Below are positions 20,284 through 29,290 of a stretch of 64,000 bases of DNA, piece after piece. The stretch covers positions 1,302,001-1,366,000 of the forward strand of contig JAYQNH010000002.1 in assembly GCA_038144195.1 (NCBI GenBank), written 5' to 3'. Made by a program: the position numbers and the translations under genes. Each line of letters begins with the position of its first letter. Positions within the stretch are counted from its first letter, which is position 1. This stretch comes from VMDJ01 sp038144195. GTDB lineage: Bacteria > Pseudomonadota > Gammaproteobacteria > Chromatiales > Chromatiaceae. Under the pieces are notes generated by a model, which worked only from the letters and a program-made list of their open reading frames with translations, was not told the DNA's origin and ran no database searches.

Positions 20284-20838
20284 ATGAAACTATCTCGAAT
20301 TGCACTTATCGGTTTGGCGGCAGGTTCGCTAGCGTTTGCGGGTTGTTCTACCACCGGTAGTGGTGATGCAGCGGGCGGTGCGGCAGCGGGTGGTGCGGCA
20401 GCGGGTGTAGCAGGCGGATCAGCAGCAGATGCTGGTGGCGCTTCAACTGCAGCAAGAGCACGTCGTGCAGGTTATAGCGGCACTATGCGCTTAGATGACC
20501 CAGCCAGTATTTTGGCGGTGCGTAAAATCTATTTCGAATTCGATAGTAGTGAGATCTCTTTCGACAATAAGTTGGTGCTACGTGCGCATTCTGAACACCT
20601 GAATGCAAACTCATCGACCAACATCACTATCGAAGGTCACGCAGACGAGCGTGGTTCTCGTGAATACAACATTGCGCTCGGTGAGCGTCGTGCAAATGCA
20701 ATCAAGGCTTACATGACAGCTGAGGGTGTGAATCCTGCTCAGATTAATGTAGTAAGTTTTGGTGAAGAGCGCCCAGACTTTATGGGTCACGATGCAAATG
20801 CATGGTCTAAAAACCGTCGTGGTGTCTTGGTTTACTAA
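20284..20838 (+). CDS. pal: Peptidoglycan-associated lipoprotein Pal
   Basis: Outer-membrane lipoprotein that binds peptidoglycan and TolB. The lipobox is LAFAGC, so the mature protein begins at Cys-21. A low-complexity Gly/Ala linker (about residues 28-60) follows and is longer and more repetitive than in E. coli. The OmpA-like domain runs from about 83, with IYFEFDSSEI and the peptidoglycan-binding EGHADERGSREYNIALGERR. A good ribosome site (AAAGGAAG) precedes the start. Confidence 0.96.
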   Translation: MKLSRIALIGLAAGSLAFAGCSTTGSGDAAGGAAAGGAAAGVAGGSAADAGGASTAARARRAGYSGTMRLDDPASILAVRKIYFEFDSSEISFDNKLVLRAHSEHLNANSSTNITIEGHADERGSREYNIALGERRANAIKAYMTAEGVNPAQINVVSFGEERPDFMGHDANAWSKNRRGVLVY

Positions 20839-20845
20839 TTAATTT

Positions 20846-21706
20846 ATGAAGAAGCAGTTCTCAGTCGCCACCGCAATCGCGGTGGCGTTTCTCATTTCAG
20901 CACCCGTGAGTGCGCAAAGTTTTGATCAGCGTTTAGAGGTCTTGGAACGTCGAGCATCCTTGCTCTCAGACATGACTTTGAAGATGAATGCTTTGCAGGA
21001 AGAAAACCGTGAGCTTCGCGGAACCATTGAGACACTGCAATATGAGCTGGAGCAAGTTAAGCGTAAACAGCGCGACTTGTATCTGGATATTGATGATCGC
21101 CTTACGCGAATGAGCGGTGGCGTGTCATCTGCCCCGGTATCACCTGTAACAACCTTACCAACGGCTGCTCAGCCTACTGTCGCAGCATCTGAAGAACCGG
21201 TGAAAACATTGTCAAGTATGTCGGCTATGCCACCTGCAACAGCAGTCACAACCTTGCCGGGTGCTACTGCGTTGCCTGCTCAGCTTCCTGCGGCAGCTCC
21301 TGCGGTGGTTGATCCTGCAACGATCAAGGCGGCTTACGATGCCGCCTATCAGATGATCAGCCCATCTCAGCGTCGTTATGCTGATGCGATTAATGCGTTT
21401 AACGATTTCTTGGTGAAATACCCAGAGTCAGTGCTTGCTAGCAATGCGCAGTATTGGTTGGCTGAAGCACATTATGTGTCGCAGCAAAATGCTGAAGCCT
21501 TGGTAGCTTTTAATAAAGTGATTCAAAGCTATCCGCAAAGTTCAAAAGTACCAGGTGCGCTTTACAAGATTGGTCGATTGGAGTTTGTTGCGGGTAATAA
21601 AGATGCCGCTAAGGTTCCTTTAGAGCGTTTGACCAAAGAATTCCCTCAATCGGCAGCAACCGGTTTAGCCAAGCAGCTACTGCTTCGTATTGCGCGCGGC
21701 GAATAA
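20846..21706 (+). CDS. cpoB: Cell division coordinator CpoB/YbgF
   Basis: Periplasmic TolA-binding protein that links peptidoglycan synthesis with outer-membrane constriction. A signal peptide ends at VSAQS. A coiled coil (LQEENRELRGTIETLQYELE) follows at about 45-80, then a Pro/Ala/Thr-rich linker, then three TPR units from about residue 165 (AAYDAAYQMI, YPESVLASNAQYWLAEAHY, YPQSSKVPGALYKIGRLEF). Last gene of the tol-pal set; the two queuosine genes follow closely. Confidence 0.95.
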   Translation: MKKQFSVATAIAVAFLISAPVSAQSFDQRLEVLERRASLLSDMTLKMNALQEENRELRGTIETLQYELEQVKRKQRDLYLDIDDRLTRMSGGVSSAPVSPVTTLPTAAQPTVAASEEPVKTLSSMSAMPPATAVTTLPGATALPAQLPAAAPAVVDPATIKAAYDAAYQMISPSQRRYADAINAFNDFLVKYPESVLASNAQYWLAEAHYVSQQNAEALVAFNKVIQSYPQSSKVPGALYKIGRLEFVAGNKDAAKVPLERLTKEFPQSAATGLAKQLLLRIARGE

Positions 21707-21721
21707 TCCCATCGATTCGTG

Positions 21722-22366
21722 ATGAGTGATTCGCTGCGGATAACCGAGATATTTTTATCCCTTCAAGGTGAGTCCTCAACAGTAGGTTTACCCACCGTCT
21801 TTGTGCGCCTGACCGGCTGCCCTTTGCGTTGTGTTTATTGTGATACTACCTATGCCTTCAAAGGCGGTGAGAATCGCAGTATTGATGCCATTGTCGATGA
21901 AGTGCTGAGTTATGGTGTGCAGCATGTGACTGTGACGGGCGGTGAGCCGTTAGCGCAGAAGCGCTGCATCAATCTATTGCGTGTTTTGTGTGACAAGGGG
22001 CTGAGTGTCTCTCTTGAAACGAGTGGAGCGATTGATGTGTCTGAGGTTGATTCGCGCGTGATGAAAGTGATGGATTTGAAAACTCCATCATCCGGTGAGA
22101 TGGCGCGCAATCTGATGAGTAACCTTGAACACCTCAATGCTCACGATGAAGTGAAATTTGTCATTGGTGATCAAGCAGACTACGACTGGAGTGTCGAGCA
22201 GTTAAAAGCTCATGCAATTGATCAGCTTTGTAAGGTCTTGTTCTCTCCAGTTCAAGGGCAATTTTCACCCATAGAGTTAGCTGATCGCATCGTGGCTGAT
22301 CGCCTGCCAGTGCGTTTTCAACTACAGCTGCATAAGCTCCTATGGGGCGATAAGCCGGGTAAGTAA
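21722..22366 (+). CDS. queE: 7-carboxy-7-deazaguanine synthase QueE
   Basis: Radical SAM enzyme that contracts the ring of 6-carboxytetrahydropterin in queuosine precursor synthesis. The iron-sulfur CX3CX2C motif reads CPLRCVYCDTTY, and the substrate-loop Gly motif is VTGGEPL. ATG 21722 is preferred to the GTG one codon upstream. 214 aa. The stop overlaps the queC start (TAATG). The cpoB-queE-queC order is a common gammaproteobacterial arrangement. Confidence 0.95.
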   Translation: MSDSLRITEIFLSLQGESSTVGLPTVFVRLTGCPLRCVYCDTTYAFKGGENRSIDAIVDEVLSYGVQHVTVTGGEPLAQKRCINLLRVLCDKGLSVSLETSGAIDVSEVDSRVMKVMDLKTPSSGEMARNLMSNLEHLNAHDEVKFVIGDQADYDWSVEQLKAHAIDQLCKVLFSPVQGQFSPIELADRIVADRLPVRFQLQLHKLLWGDKPGK

Positions 22367-23046
22367 TGAGTCAGTCAGCGCCTAAAGCCGTTGTCTTATT
22401 ATCGGGTGGTCTCGATTCTGCGACCGTGTTGGCAATTGCTAAATCTCAAGGTTTTGAGTGTTACGCGCTCAGTTTTTCATACGGCCAACGCCACAGTGCT
22501 GAGCTGTTTGCCGCCGAGCGTGTAGCTAAGCAATTTGATGTGGTTGAGCACAAAGTCTTGTCCTTAGGTTTGGATGGCATTGGTGGTTCGGCATTGACTG
22601 ATCAATCGATTGCCGTACCCGAAGAGCAGGGTGAGGGCATACCTGTTACCTATGTGCCTGCACGTAATACCGTGTTCCTTTCACTTGCATTGGGTTGGGC
22701 GGAGGTGCTCGGCGCGCATGATTTGTTTGTTGGTGTGAATGCGGTGGATTACTCAGGTTATCCAGATTGCCGACCTGAATTTATAGAAGCGTTTGAGCAA
22801 CTCGCTAACCTTGCGACCAAAGCTGGCGTCGAAGGGCAGAAGTTCACTGTTCATGCCCCTCTTATTGAATGGACTAAATCACAAATTGTGACCGAGGGTG
22901 TCCGCTTGGGTGTTAACTACGCTGATACGGTTTCATGCTATCAAGCAGATAAAAATGGATTAGCGTGTGGCCGCTGCGATTCCTGTCGTTTTCGCGCCCA
23001 AGGTTTTGCTAAAGCCGGTCTTGATGACCCCACGCGATACGCGTGA
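22366..23046 (+). CDS. queC: 7-cyano-7-deazaguanine synthase QueC
   Basis: ATP-dependent conversion of 7-carboxy-7-deazaguanine to preQ0. The PP-loop is LLSGGLDSAT near residue 12. Zinc is held by the C-terminal cysteine set (SCYQADKNGLACGRCDSC). 226 aa, normal length. It is translationally coupled to queE. Other queuosine genes are not in the window. Confidence 0.96.
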   Translation: MSQSAPKAVVLLSGGLDSATVLAIAKSQGFECYALSFSYGQRHSAELFAAERVAKQFDVVEHKVLSLGLDGIGGSALTDQSIAVPEEQGEGIPVTYVPARNTVFLSLALGWAEVLGAHDLFVGVNAVDYSGYPDCRPEFIEAFEQLANLATKAGVEGQKFTVHAPLIEWTKSQIVTEGVRLGVNYADTVSCYQADKNGLACGRCDSCRFRAQGFAKAGLDDPTRYA

Positions 23047-23051
23047 TCCTG

Positions 23052-23081
23052 TTCATGGTGTGCCTAAGCGCCTGATATAAT
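23052..23081 (+). promoter_or_regulatory. Candidate sigma-70 promoter for the YeeE transporter
   Basis: A perfect -10 (TATAAT, 23076-23081) lies 18 bp after a weak -35-like TTCATG (23052-23057), about 40 bp before the GTG start. A strong ribosome site (GAGGAGA) follows at 23108-23114. Confidence 0.5.
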
Positions 23082-23119
23082 CATGAACTAAGTATAAGAA
23101 TAATCCTGAGGAGAGAAGC

Positions 23120-24381
23120 GTGAGCTTTGAAACATTCTTTGAAGCCCAATCATTCATGTTGTGGGCGGTATTCATCATTGCTCTTGTGATGGGCGCAGTG
23201 GTTAACAAAACTAATTTCTGCACCATGGGCGCGGTGTCCGATTTCGTGAATATGGGTGACACCGGCCGTATGCGCGCATGGTTCCTAGCGATGGCGGTTG
23301 CGATTCTCGGCGTTACGCTGCTGGAATACATCGGCTTACTAAATTTAAGCGGAAGCTTCCCTCCATACCGTAATAGCAATATTGTGCTTGCTGAAAACAT
23401 CTTAGGTGGTTTGATGTTTGGTATCGGTATGACTCTCGCATCAGGCTGCGGTAACAAATGCTTGGTGCGCATTGGTGGCGGTAAATTAAAGTCAATTATC
23501 GTATTTTTGATCGTGGGTGCTCTGGCGTATTTCATGATCAACCCATTCCCAGGTTCGGATAAAACTATTTACAGCGTATTGTTCTACGGTTGGACTAACC
23601 CGATGTCTGTCGATGTGCTCAAGCCACAAGATATTGGTTCCTTGGTCGGCGGCTCTGAGCCTTCTGCTATGCGTCTAATTGCCGGTGTGGTGATCTTCTT
23701 AGCGATGGGTCACTTCATCTTCAAATCAAAGAGTTCCGTAGCAGTGCTGACAATATGATTGGCGGCGCCGTTGTTGGCTTGGCTGTCTTAGCGGCTTGGT
23801 TTGTATCCGGTAATGTAATTGTCGATGCAGACGGTGAGATTTTGTCGCTGCAGCAGTATTACAACCAGTGGGACATGTTGGCTGATTCTGATGTAGGAAA
23901 GCCTGCGGCAGGTGCGATGCTCGCAACCCAGTCATACACCTTTATTAACCCTATGGGCCAGGCGCTTAACTATCTTGCCGGCGGCCTAGATGGCAGTCTG
24001 ATGACCTTTGGTGTGGTGGCTGTGTTTGGTGTCGTGGCAGGTTCACTCATTTGGTCTTTGATCAGCCGTAGCTTCCGTATTGAGTGGTTCAATTCAGCGT
24101 CTGATGTTGCTAATCACGTGATTGGCGCCATCCTTATGGGTATTGGCGGCACCTTGGCGATGGGCTGTACTATCGGTCAGGCGGTTACTGGTATCTCAAC
24201 CCTCGCGGTGGGCTCAATCTTAACCTTTGGTGCGATTTTCTTAGGCTCTGCACTGACCATGAAGATCCAGTACTACAAAATGGTTTACGAAGATGAAGCG
24301 AATGTTCTGAAGGCTCTGATTACCGGTTTGGTGGACCTTAAGCTGCTACCAGAAAGCATGCGCAAATTGGACGCCATCTAG
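23120..24381 (+). CDS. YeeE/YedE family (TsuA-like) sulfur-compound transporter (frameshifted)
   Basis: Inner-membrane protein of the YeeE/YedE family; studied members import thiosulfate. Family cysteines are seen in NKTNFCTMGAVSDF, ASGCGNKCLVRIG and AMGCTIGQAVTG, which line the thiosulfate path in TsuA. The frame breaks at G23731. One more G joins the halves as SKEFRSSADNMIGGAVVG. Corrected length is about 420 aa, the full two-repeat form. Start is GTG with GAGGAGA six bases upstream. With soxXYZA in the window it fits sulfur uptake, but substrate and direction are inferred. Confidence 0.87.
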
Positions 24382-24394
24382 GGCTAAGAAAGAC

Positions 24395-24422
24395 TTGAGG
24401 CAGGGGGAAGCTTAGGTATAAT
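24395..24422 (+). promoter_or_regulatory. tRNA-Lys promoter
   Basis: TTGAGG (24395-24400) and TATAAT (24417-24422) are separated by 16 bp. A GC-rich GCGCGC discriminator follows immediately, as expected for a stringently controlled stable-RNA promoter. Confidence 0.75.
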
Positions 24423-24454
24423 GCGCGCTTCCTGAAATATTCAGGTCACAATTT

Positions 24455-24530
24455 GGGTCGTTAGCTCAGCTGGTAGAGCAGTTGACTTTTAATCAATTGG
24501 TCGGGCGTTCGAATCGCCCACGACCCACCA
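24455..24530 (+). tRNA. tRNA-Lys (anticodon TTT)
   Basis: 76 nt with encoded CCA. The acceptor stem GGGTCGT pairs with ACGACCC. The D arm is GCTCAGCTGGTAGAGC. The anticodon loop is CTTTTAA with a GTTGA/TCAAT stem. The T arm is GGGCG-TTCGAAT-CGCCC. It is the integration target of the adjacent island. The first possible downstream hairpin (CTGATTTC/GAAATCAG, 24540-24561) lacks a T tract, so the native terminator is no longer next to the gene. Confidence 0.98.
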
Positions 24531-24536
24531 TCTAAA
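24486..24536 (+). repeat. attL: left attachment-site repeat in tRNA-Lys
   Basis: A 51-bp stretch from the anticodon loop through CCA plus six bases. It recurs as a direct repeat at 40,330-40,380 with three mismatches. This copy is the functional tRNA 3' half. Confidence 0.93.
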
Positions 24537-24600
24537 GCACTGATTTCATGGAAGAAATCAGATTGCCATTGGCTCTCGAAACACGATTTTTTACGCCACG

Positions 24601-24617
24601 AGGTACAAAAAGGTACA
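24601..24617 (+). promoter_or_regulatory. Left AGGTACA repeat pair (candidate integrase/Xis arm site)
   Basis: Two AGGTACA heptamers start exactly 10 bp apart (24601 and 24611), one helical turn, between attL and the integrase start. The same pair recurs at the right end near 40,194. Same-face spacing and presence at both ends suggest recombinase or excisionase binding. Confidence 0.55.
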
Positions 24618-24650
24618 TCGTGAATTTTGACGTGTTTTTTGGAGGTTCAA

Positions 24651-25709
24651 ATGGCTACATTTGTGAAAACCCCATCCGGAAAGTTCAAAGCCGTTATTCG
24701 TAAGAATGGGCTTGTCTTAAAAACGAAAACATTTTCGCGTAAAGCTGACGCTAAGATGTGGGCTTCCCGGATCGAAGGCGATCGAGATTTGGTCGCATTA
24801 TACGGAACGGTTGAAGCAGCAATGCTCTTTCGGGATTTAGCGGATGAATATGATGTGCAATGGGATGGCGACTCTCGTATTCGATCACAACTTTACTATC
24901 TCAGAGAAAAGCTGGGGCATTACAAGCTTATCGATATCAATAAGTTCATTGTTAAGGGTGTGATTCTTGAGTATGCCGAAGGCGAGGTGCTGCGGTATAA
25001 CGGCTCAGACAAGCTCGGCTATCAACTAAAGAAAACCGGTAAGCCGCGTGCAGCCTCAACCATCAATTGCTTACGTGCACGTTTATCCGCGATCTTTCGT
25101 TATGCGATCGAGAATGATTATGTGACCAGTAATCCTGTGGCCGGCACCAAGACATGGACACTCAATAACAAGCGCGAGCGGTTTTTAAGCGATGAGGAGC
25201 GATCACGCTTACTCGACGTCTGTCGTCAGTCTGAATGGCCACGATTGTATCTATTGGTCCTGATGGCGCTGACCACCGGTGCGCGCTTAGGTGAAATGCT
25301 CAATTTGCGGTGGTCTGATCTTGATCTGGCAAAGCGACGCGCCACACTGCACAAAACTAAGAATGGCTCGAAACGTGTGCTGACCTTGCCAGTGGCGGTC
25401 ATCGATGAGTTGATGGGCTTTCGGGAAATCGGTAATGGCTTGTTATTTCCCTCACAGCGCAAGCCTGATAAACCGTTCGAGTTTCGTAAGCACTGGAATC
25501 GGGCAGTCAAAGACACAGTGTTAGACGACTTTCGTTTTCATGATCTGCGTCACAGTGCGGCCTCTTATTTAGTTATGAACGGTGTCACTCTGTATGAAGC
25601 TGGTGAAGTATTAGGGCATAAGTCACTACAGACGACTAAGCGCTATGCGCATCTATCGGTTGAGCATAAACAAGCCTTAACTGATCGCATTATGGGAGAG
25701 ATACGATGA
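24651..25709 (+). CDS. int: Tyrosine recombinase (site-specific integrase)
   Basis: Catalyses insertion and excision of the island at tRNA-Lys. ATG 24651 is chosen because GGAGG (24641-24645) is five bases upstream. The 352-aa protein has an N-terminal arm-binding region (VKTPSGKFKAVIRKNG), a core-binding domain at about 55-170 and the catalytic domain. Catalytic residues: Arg-212 in TTGARLGEML, His-297 and Arg-300 in HDLRHSAAS, His-323 in GHKSLQTT and the nucleophile Tyr-332 in KRYAHLS. All are present and the frame is intact, so it may be active. The next gene overlaps by ATGA. Confidence 0.95.
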   Translation: MATFVKTPSGKFKAVIRKNGLVLKTKTFSRKADAKMWASRIEGDRDLVALYGTVEAAMLFRDLADEYDVQWDGDSRIRSQLYYLREKLGHYKLIDINKFIVKGVILEYAEGEVLRYNGSDKLGYQLKKTGKPRAASTINCLRARLSAIFRYAIENDYVTSNPVAGTKTWTLNNKRERFLSDEERSRLLDVCRQSEWPRLYLLVLMALTTGARLGEMLNLRWSDLDLAKRRATLHKTKNGSKRVLTLPVAVIDELMGFREIGNGLLFPSQRKPDKPFEFRKHWNRAVKDTVLDDFRFHDLRHSAASYLVMNGVTLYEAGEVLGHKSLQTTKRYAHLSVEHKQALTDRIMGEIR

Positions 25710-26404
25710 ATGATGATATCGATATTGAAACGCTTGGCCTTAAAGATCTTAAATTCATTGAGGATCAAATTAAGGCGATTGAAAGCCAGTTAGATGTAAT
25801 TCTTGAAGAAGGGTTTGAGAAAGAACTCGCTCCCGAGCCCTGGCAGGATTCAGATAAGCACTATGGCTATATTGATAATCCTGATCTGTTTAAACGCTAT
25901 ATGACTTTAAGCAAACAGCTTACCAGTTATGAACGTCGCAGAAGAGCGATAGAAATTATTCGTCCAGATGAAGAGCCACGGATGGGACTTTCAATTGAAT
26001 GCCAGGATGCCTTTGACCGTGGGGTTGAATGGGAAAATAGCAGAAGTGGCCGAGAAAAATCATATCGTCGGCATGACAAATTGATTCCATATAAACAGTT
26101 ACTTTTATTAGTGGCTGAGGAGCGTTGGCTAGAAGAGGGTGATGAAAATCCAACGCACCGTGATGAACTGTTGATTGAGTTTTCTGGGTATACAAGTGAC
26201 CAATGGCACGCCTTGGCCAGAAAACACAAGATAAAATTGCAAACAGTTCCTGATGAGTGGAAGCCTAATATAGCTATAGAAGTCTTCAGGTTGGCAAAAA
26301 GAAACAAAAACTCATTCATGTTCCTCCACGGGCCACTCATTCAGGGCGTAGACCTAGAAAGTAAAATTTTAGGTGTCGGTCTGCTAGTAGACCTGTATCC
26401 ATAG
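25706..26404 (+). CDS. Hypothetical island protein, 232 aa
   Basis: I do not recognise a family. It starts as ATGA overlap with the integrase stop, so it is likely co-translated. The N-terminal 90 residues are acidic and helix-rich with heptad-like spacing (IEDQIKAIESQLDVILEEG, then YMTLSKQLTSYERRRRAIEI), suggesting a coiled coil. The C-terminal half has a small globular look (RDELLIEFSGYTSDQWHALARKHKIKL) that might be a helix-turn-helix, followed by a hydrophobic end. The position suggests a role in integration or its control. Confidence 0.75.
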   Translation: MNDDIDIETLGLKDLKFIEDQIKAIESQLDVILEEGFEKELAPEPWQDSDKHYGYIDNPDLFKRYMTLSKQLTSYERRRRAIEIIRPDEEPRMGLSIECQDAFDRGVEWENSRSGREKSYRRHDKLIPYKQLLLLVAEERWLEEGDENPTHRDELLIEFSGYTSDQWHALARKHKIKLQTVPDEWKPNIAIEVFRLAKRNKNSFMFLHGPLIQGVDLESKILGVGLLVDLYP

Positions 26405-26455
26405 AGTTTTATCTTTTTTAGTTTGGTTACCACCTTAAACACACAGGTAGTGACC

Positions 26456-26701
26456 ATGAAACAAACAGAAACATTTGAAAACTACGTAGGCGGCGCTGAA
26501 GACCTTTGTCGTGCTGATCGGGCACCCGAAGGGTATGAAGAGTATTTTCCGCAAGAGCGTTGGAAGTGGCTCATGCGTAACCGGGATCGCAATGGTCTTG
26601 GCAAAGCGCTTATTTATTACTCTGATCGTCGATTTTTTCTATCCAAGAAGGCATTTCGGGCATGGCTTGAAAGTCGATTAGGTAAGCCTTTTAACAATTA
26701 A
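26456..26701 (+). CDS. Small putative DNA-binding (excisionase/AlpA-like) protein
   Basis: ATG 26456 gives 81 aa. The C-terminal 50 residues (ERWKWLMRNRDRNGL, then ALIYYSDRRFFLSKKAFRAWLE) follow the pattern of small winged/helix-turn-helix excisionase-type proteins: helix, short beta wing with a basic patch, then a helix with a terminal Trp-Leu. It sits between the integrase pair and the replication genes, where Xis or AlpA proteins are often found. The assignment is from pattern and place only. Confidence 0.65.
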   Translation: MKQTETFENYVGGAEDLCRADRAPEGYEEYFPQERWKWLMRNRDRNGLGKALIYYSDRRFFLSKKAFRAWLESRLGKPFNN

Positions 26702-26773
26702 CGGAATTTGATTCGTCATAGATCGTTAGTTGTACCGGTATGGAATGCCAGTGTTTCGAGCAGTTAACGTTCT

Positions 26774-27198
26774 GTGGCGAATCATCTTATGAAGATGATG
26801 GACATGCATATAAAGACTTTCTTATCGCACTTCAAAAAAGTACGCCAGATGAAACCAAATCATTGGATGGCTTGTTGCCCAGCGCATGACGATAAAACAC
26901 CTTCGCTTTCGATTACTGAAAGGCCCGATAGGACGTTGATCTATTGCCATGCTGGCTGTGAGACGGAGGATGTGCTGAAAAAAGCAGGCCTTTCGTGTAG
27001 TGACTTATATCGTAATCAATTCAAGGCCGCTTATGAGCAAGCTGCTCATAAACGCATAAAGGTCGACATTGATCCGCTAGATGTTGAAAGAGGGTGCTTG
27101 CGATTGCTAAGTCTCGCATTGATCAAGGTATAGAAATGTCTATTGATGACAGAGCAAGAGTTGCTCTCGCAGTGGAGCGATTGAGGGAAGAGAAATGA
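26774..27198 (+). CDS. Primase-type zinc-ribbon (CHC2) protein (frameshifted)
   Basis: The N-terminus carries a DnaG-like CHC2 zinc ribbon: HWMACCPAHDDKTPSLSI, then a second strand with IYCHAGCETEDVLKKAGL. This recognises single-stranded DNA in primases. No Toprim domain follows, so it is a stand-alone zinc-ribbon module of about 140 aa. The frame breaks at GGG 27092-27094. Two Gs give LDVERVLAIAKSRID and a stop at 27196-27198 overlapping the RepA-like start (ATGA). The start is uncertain: GTG 26774 or one of four ATGs up to 26804. Confidence 0.78.
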
Positions 27199-28314
27199 GC
27201 AGTTCAGATCAATTATTGTCAGATATTTTAGATGTTGAAGAAAAGATATCGAAGCGTGACAAGACCTATAGATATCCAATTATTTGGGCTGATGACTGTA
27301 AGCCAAATCTAAGCGCAAAGTATTTGATTGATGACGTGATCGAGCAGCAGTCAATGATTGTGACTTATGATGAGTCTGGTTCAGGTAAGACATTTCATGT
27401 GATCGATCAGGATATGTGTATTGCCACGGGCCAGCCTTGGTTTAACCATAAAACAACTCAAGGGACGGTTTTGTATGTGGCTGCGGAAGGGCACAAAAGT
27501 GCAGAAAATCGTGTCGTGGCTTATAGGAAGCAGTTATTAGTTCCGCCAAAGTTTGCATTACTTCCATTGAGTATTAACTTATTTACCCCCGAAGCAGATG
27601 TAGACCCGCTGATAGATAACATTAAACGTATTCAAGATGAGACGGGTGAGGATATTGTCAAAGTGACATTAGATACTCTGGCTAGAGTGATGAGTGGAGG
27701 TAATGAAAACTCATCTGAAGATATGGGGCTGCTAATCCATCATGCGGATAGGATAAGGGAAGAGTGTAAAGCTACGGTTCATTTTATTCATCACTCTGGA
27801 AAGGATTTGGCAAAAGGAGCGCGGGGGCATTCATCGCTAAGAGCTGCAACTGATACGGAAATTGAAGTTAAGAAAATGAATGATCGACATATCGTCACGA
27901 TAACCAAGCAGCGAGATGGTGAGATGGGTCGAGAGTATGCATTTGATCTTAAGACGGTAGTGCTTGGTGAAAATGAATCAGGCAAAGAGATTTCAACCTG
28001 TGTGCCTGAGTGGGACCTTTTTTATAGTGGCGCTAAAGATACTAAGCCGCCGTCAAAGTCAGAATATTCGATGATTAAGTTTATTACACAGTTCATTGAT
28101 GTCGAACGCCTTAGACCTCCCAAAGATGTAATGACTAAAGCAAAACATCCACCTAAAGAGGGGCAGTGGATATGCCGCATCAGTACCCTTAAAGATTATG
28201 TTGATGAGTCAGGAGGGGTGTCAGATGCCGCAAAAACCTCGAGATCGTGCCTTAAATGGGCTGCGTGACAAAGGTTATATTGTGATGTTCGAAGATTTCT
28301 TGTGGTTGAAGTGA
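27195..28314 (+). CDS. RepA-like AAA/RecA-fold helicase (frameshifted near C-terminus)
   Basis: Hexameric replicative helicase type found on plasmids and islands. Walker A is YDESGSGKTF. The TLYVAAEGH-type strand (TVLYVAAEGHKSAENR), Walker B (VKVTLDTLARVMSGG), HFIHHSGKD and GARGHSSLRAATD are all family signatures. The frame 0 product ends at 28268 with an unlikely tail. Switching by one base between 28212 and 28240 gives MPQKPRDRALNGLRDKGYIV to TGA 28312-28314, matching the usual helix-plus-strand end of RepA-like proteins. With the zinc-ribbon gene it forms a small replication module. Confidence 0.85.
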
Positions 28315-28942
28315 TGTTCACGGACACAAGACAAGGTGGGACATTTTTAATTTGTCTTATTCTGCAGATGCTAGATGGGTCTCGGACAGACAAGACAACA
28401 CCCTATAGGGGTGTCTGTTCGTCCGATGTCCAATCTTCGAGAAAGGTAATTTCTAGGGATTTGATTGCGGGCAAGTTCGCACCTGGCTGTTAAGACTCTG
28501 CAAGGCATCAAATCTAACGCGACCCTAACTTAGGATCATCACTGTACTCATGCGTATGAATGAGTCTTATGTTGATGGATTGCTCATTGGTGAAAGTCGT
28601 TGTCGTAAATGGGATTAGGTGGTGTTAGCCTGACTTATCTAGTTATAAAGTTAGATGGATTTAGACTTCTAAAAAATGGTATTTGATGGCCCAACACATA
28701 GTCAGTTTTTCTGTAATTGACTGATTTCACTGCCAGGTAGACATATAAATTTTTAAATTGTGTCTTGAGACTACTCACCGACATCCATATCGGAATTTCT
28801 TCGGTACAATTGATCAATTCACAAAGAAGTACAGAAATAATCTTCTCTCAATATGACCAGAGATCAGTTGCTTAAGCAGTATCAGTAGCCGAATGCTGAG
28901 GGCCTTTTTCTCCCTCGGGCCTGTGATTTGAAGGATTTTCCC
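28315..28942. other. Non-coding stretch between helicase gene and hopJ
   Basis: No convincing gene. It contains a hairpin (ACACCCT-ATA-GGGGTGT, about 28,400-28,416), two similar GACA-rich strings just before it (CGGACACAAGACAA, CGGACAGACAAGACAA), and an AT-rich part after 28,600. Just before hopJ a GAGGG/CCCTC stem spans about 28,898-28,917. The GACA repeats next to a helicase gene could be origin iterons, but two copies are weak evidence. Confidence 0.4.
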
Positions 28943-29290
28943 ATGACTCTATATGACCTCCTCGAACAGATTGAAAACGACCCACTCGGCATTGCCTTTG
29001 CGGATGTGATTGCGGTAATCGATGCTAACTACGTCTTCACACCCACCGCTTTCCGCAATGGCGAGACGCAGAATGCTGCGGGCGAGAATAATGGTTCATG
29101 CAAAATCTTTGCGTTTGCCAAGCTGCATGAGTTGAGTGAGGCAAAGACCTTGGCCTTGTTTGGCGATTACTACCGCAGTGATGTGCTCAAAAATCCTGAA
29201 GGTAGTGATCATCAGAACATACGTAACTTCATTCGTCAGGGTTGGGCGGGTGTTGCGTTTGAAGGTGAAGCCCTCAAAGCTGAGGCTTGA
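28943..29290 (+). CDS. HopJ-family protein
   Basis: HopJ was named from Pseudomonas type III effectors, but the family is widespread in bacteria with no secretion system and its function is unknown. The 115-aa protein shows the whole pattern: FADVIAVIDANYVFTPTAFRNG, GSCKIFAFAKLH, LFGDYYRSDVL and DHQNIRNFIRQGWAGVAFEG. ATG 28943 has AAGGA seven bases upstream. No type III genes are in the window, so effector activity should not be assumed. It opens the cargo part of the island. Confidence 0.9.
   Translation: MTLYDLLEQIENDPLGIAFADVIAVIDANYVFTPTAFRNGETQNAAGENNGSCKIFAFAKLHELSEAKTLALFGDYYRSDVLKNPEGSDHQNIRNFIRQGWAGVAFEGEALKAEA

Noticed and set aside
28302..28493. A 63-codon frame after the RepA-like gene
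   Set aside because: It overlaps the corrected helicase end, contains a hairpin and repeats, and reads like non-coding sequence.
28943..29290. Type III secreted effector (HopJ)
   Set aside because: The family is widespread in free-living bacteria and no type III secretion genes are in the window; effector activity is not supported.
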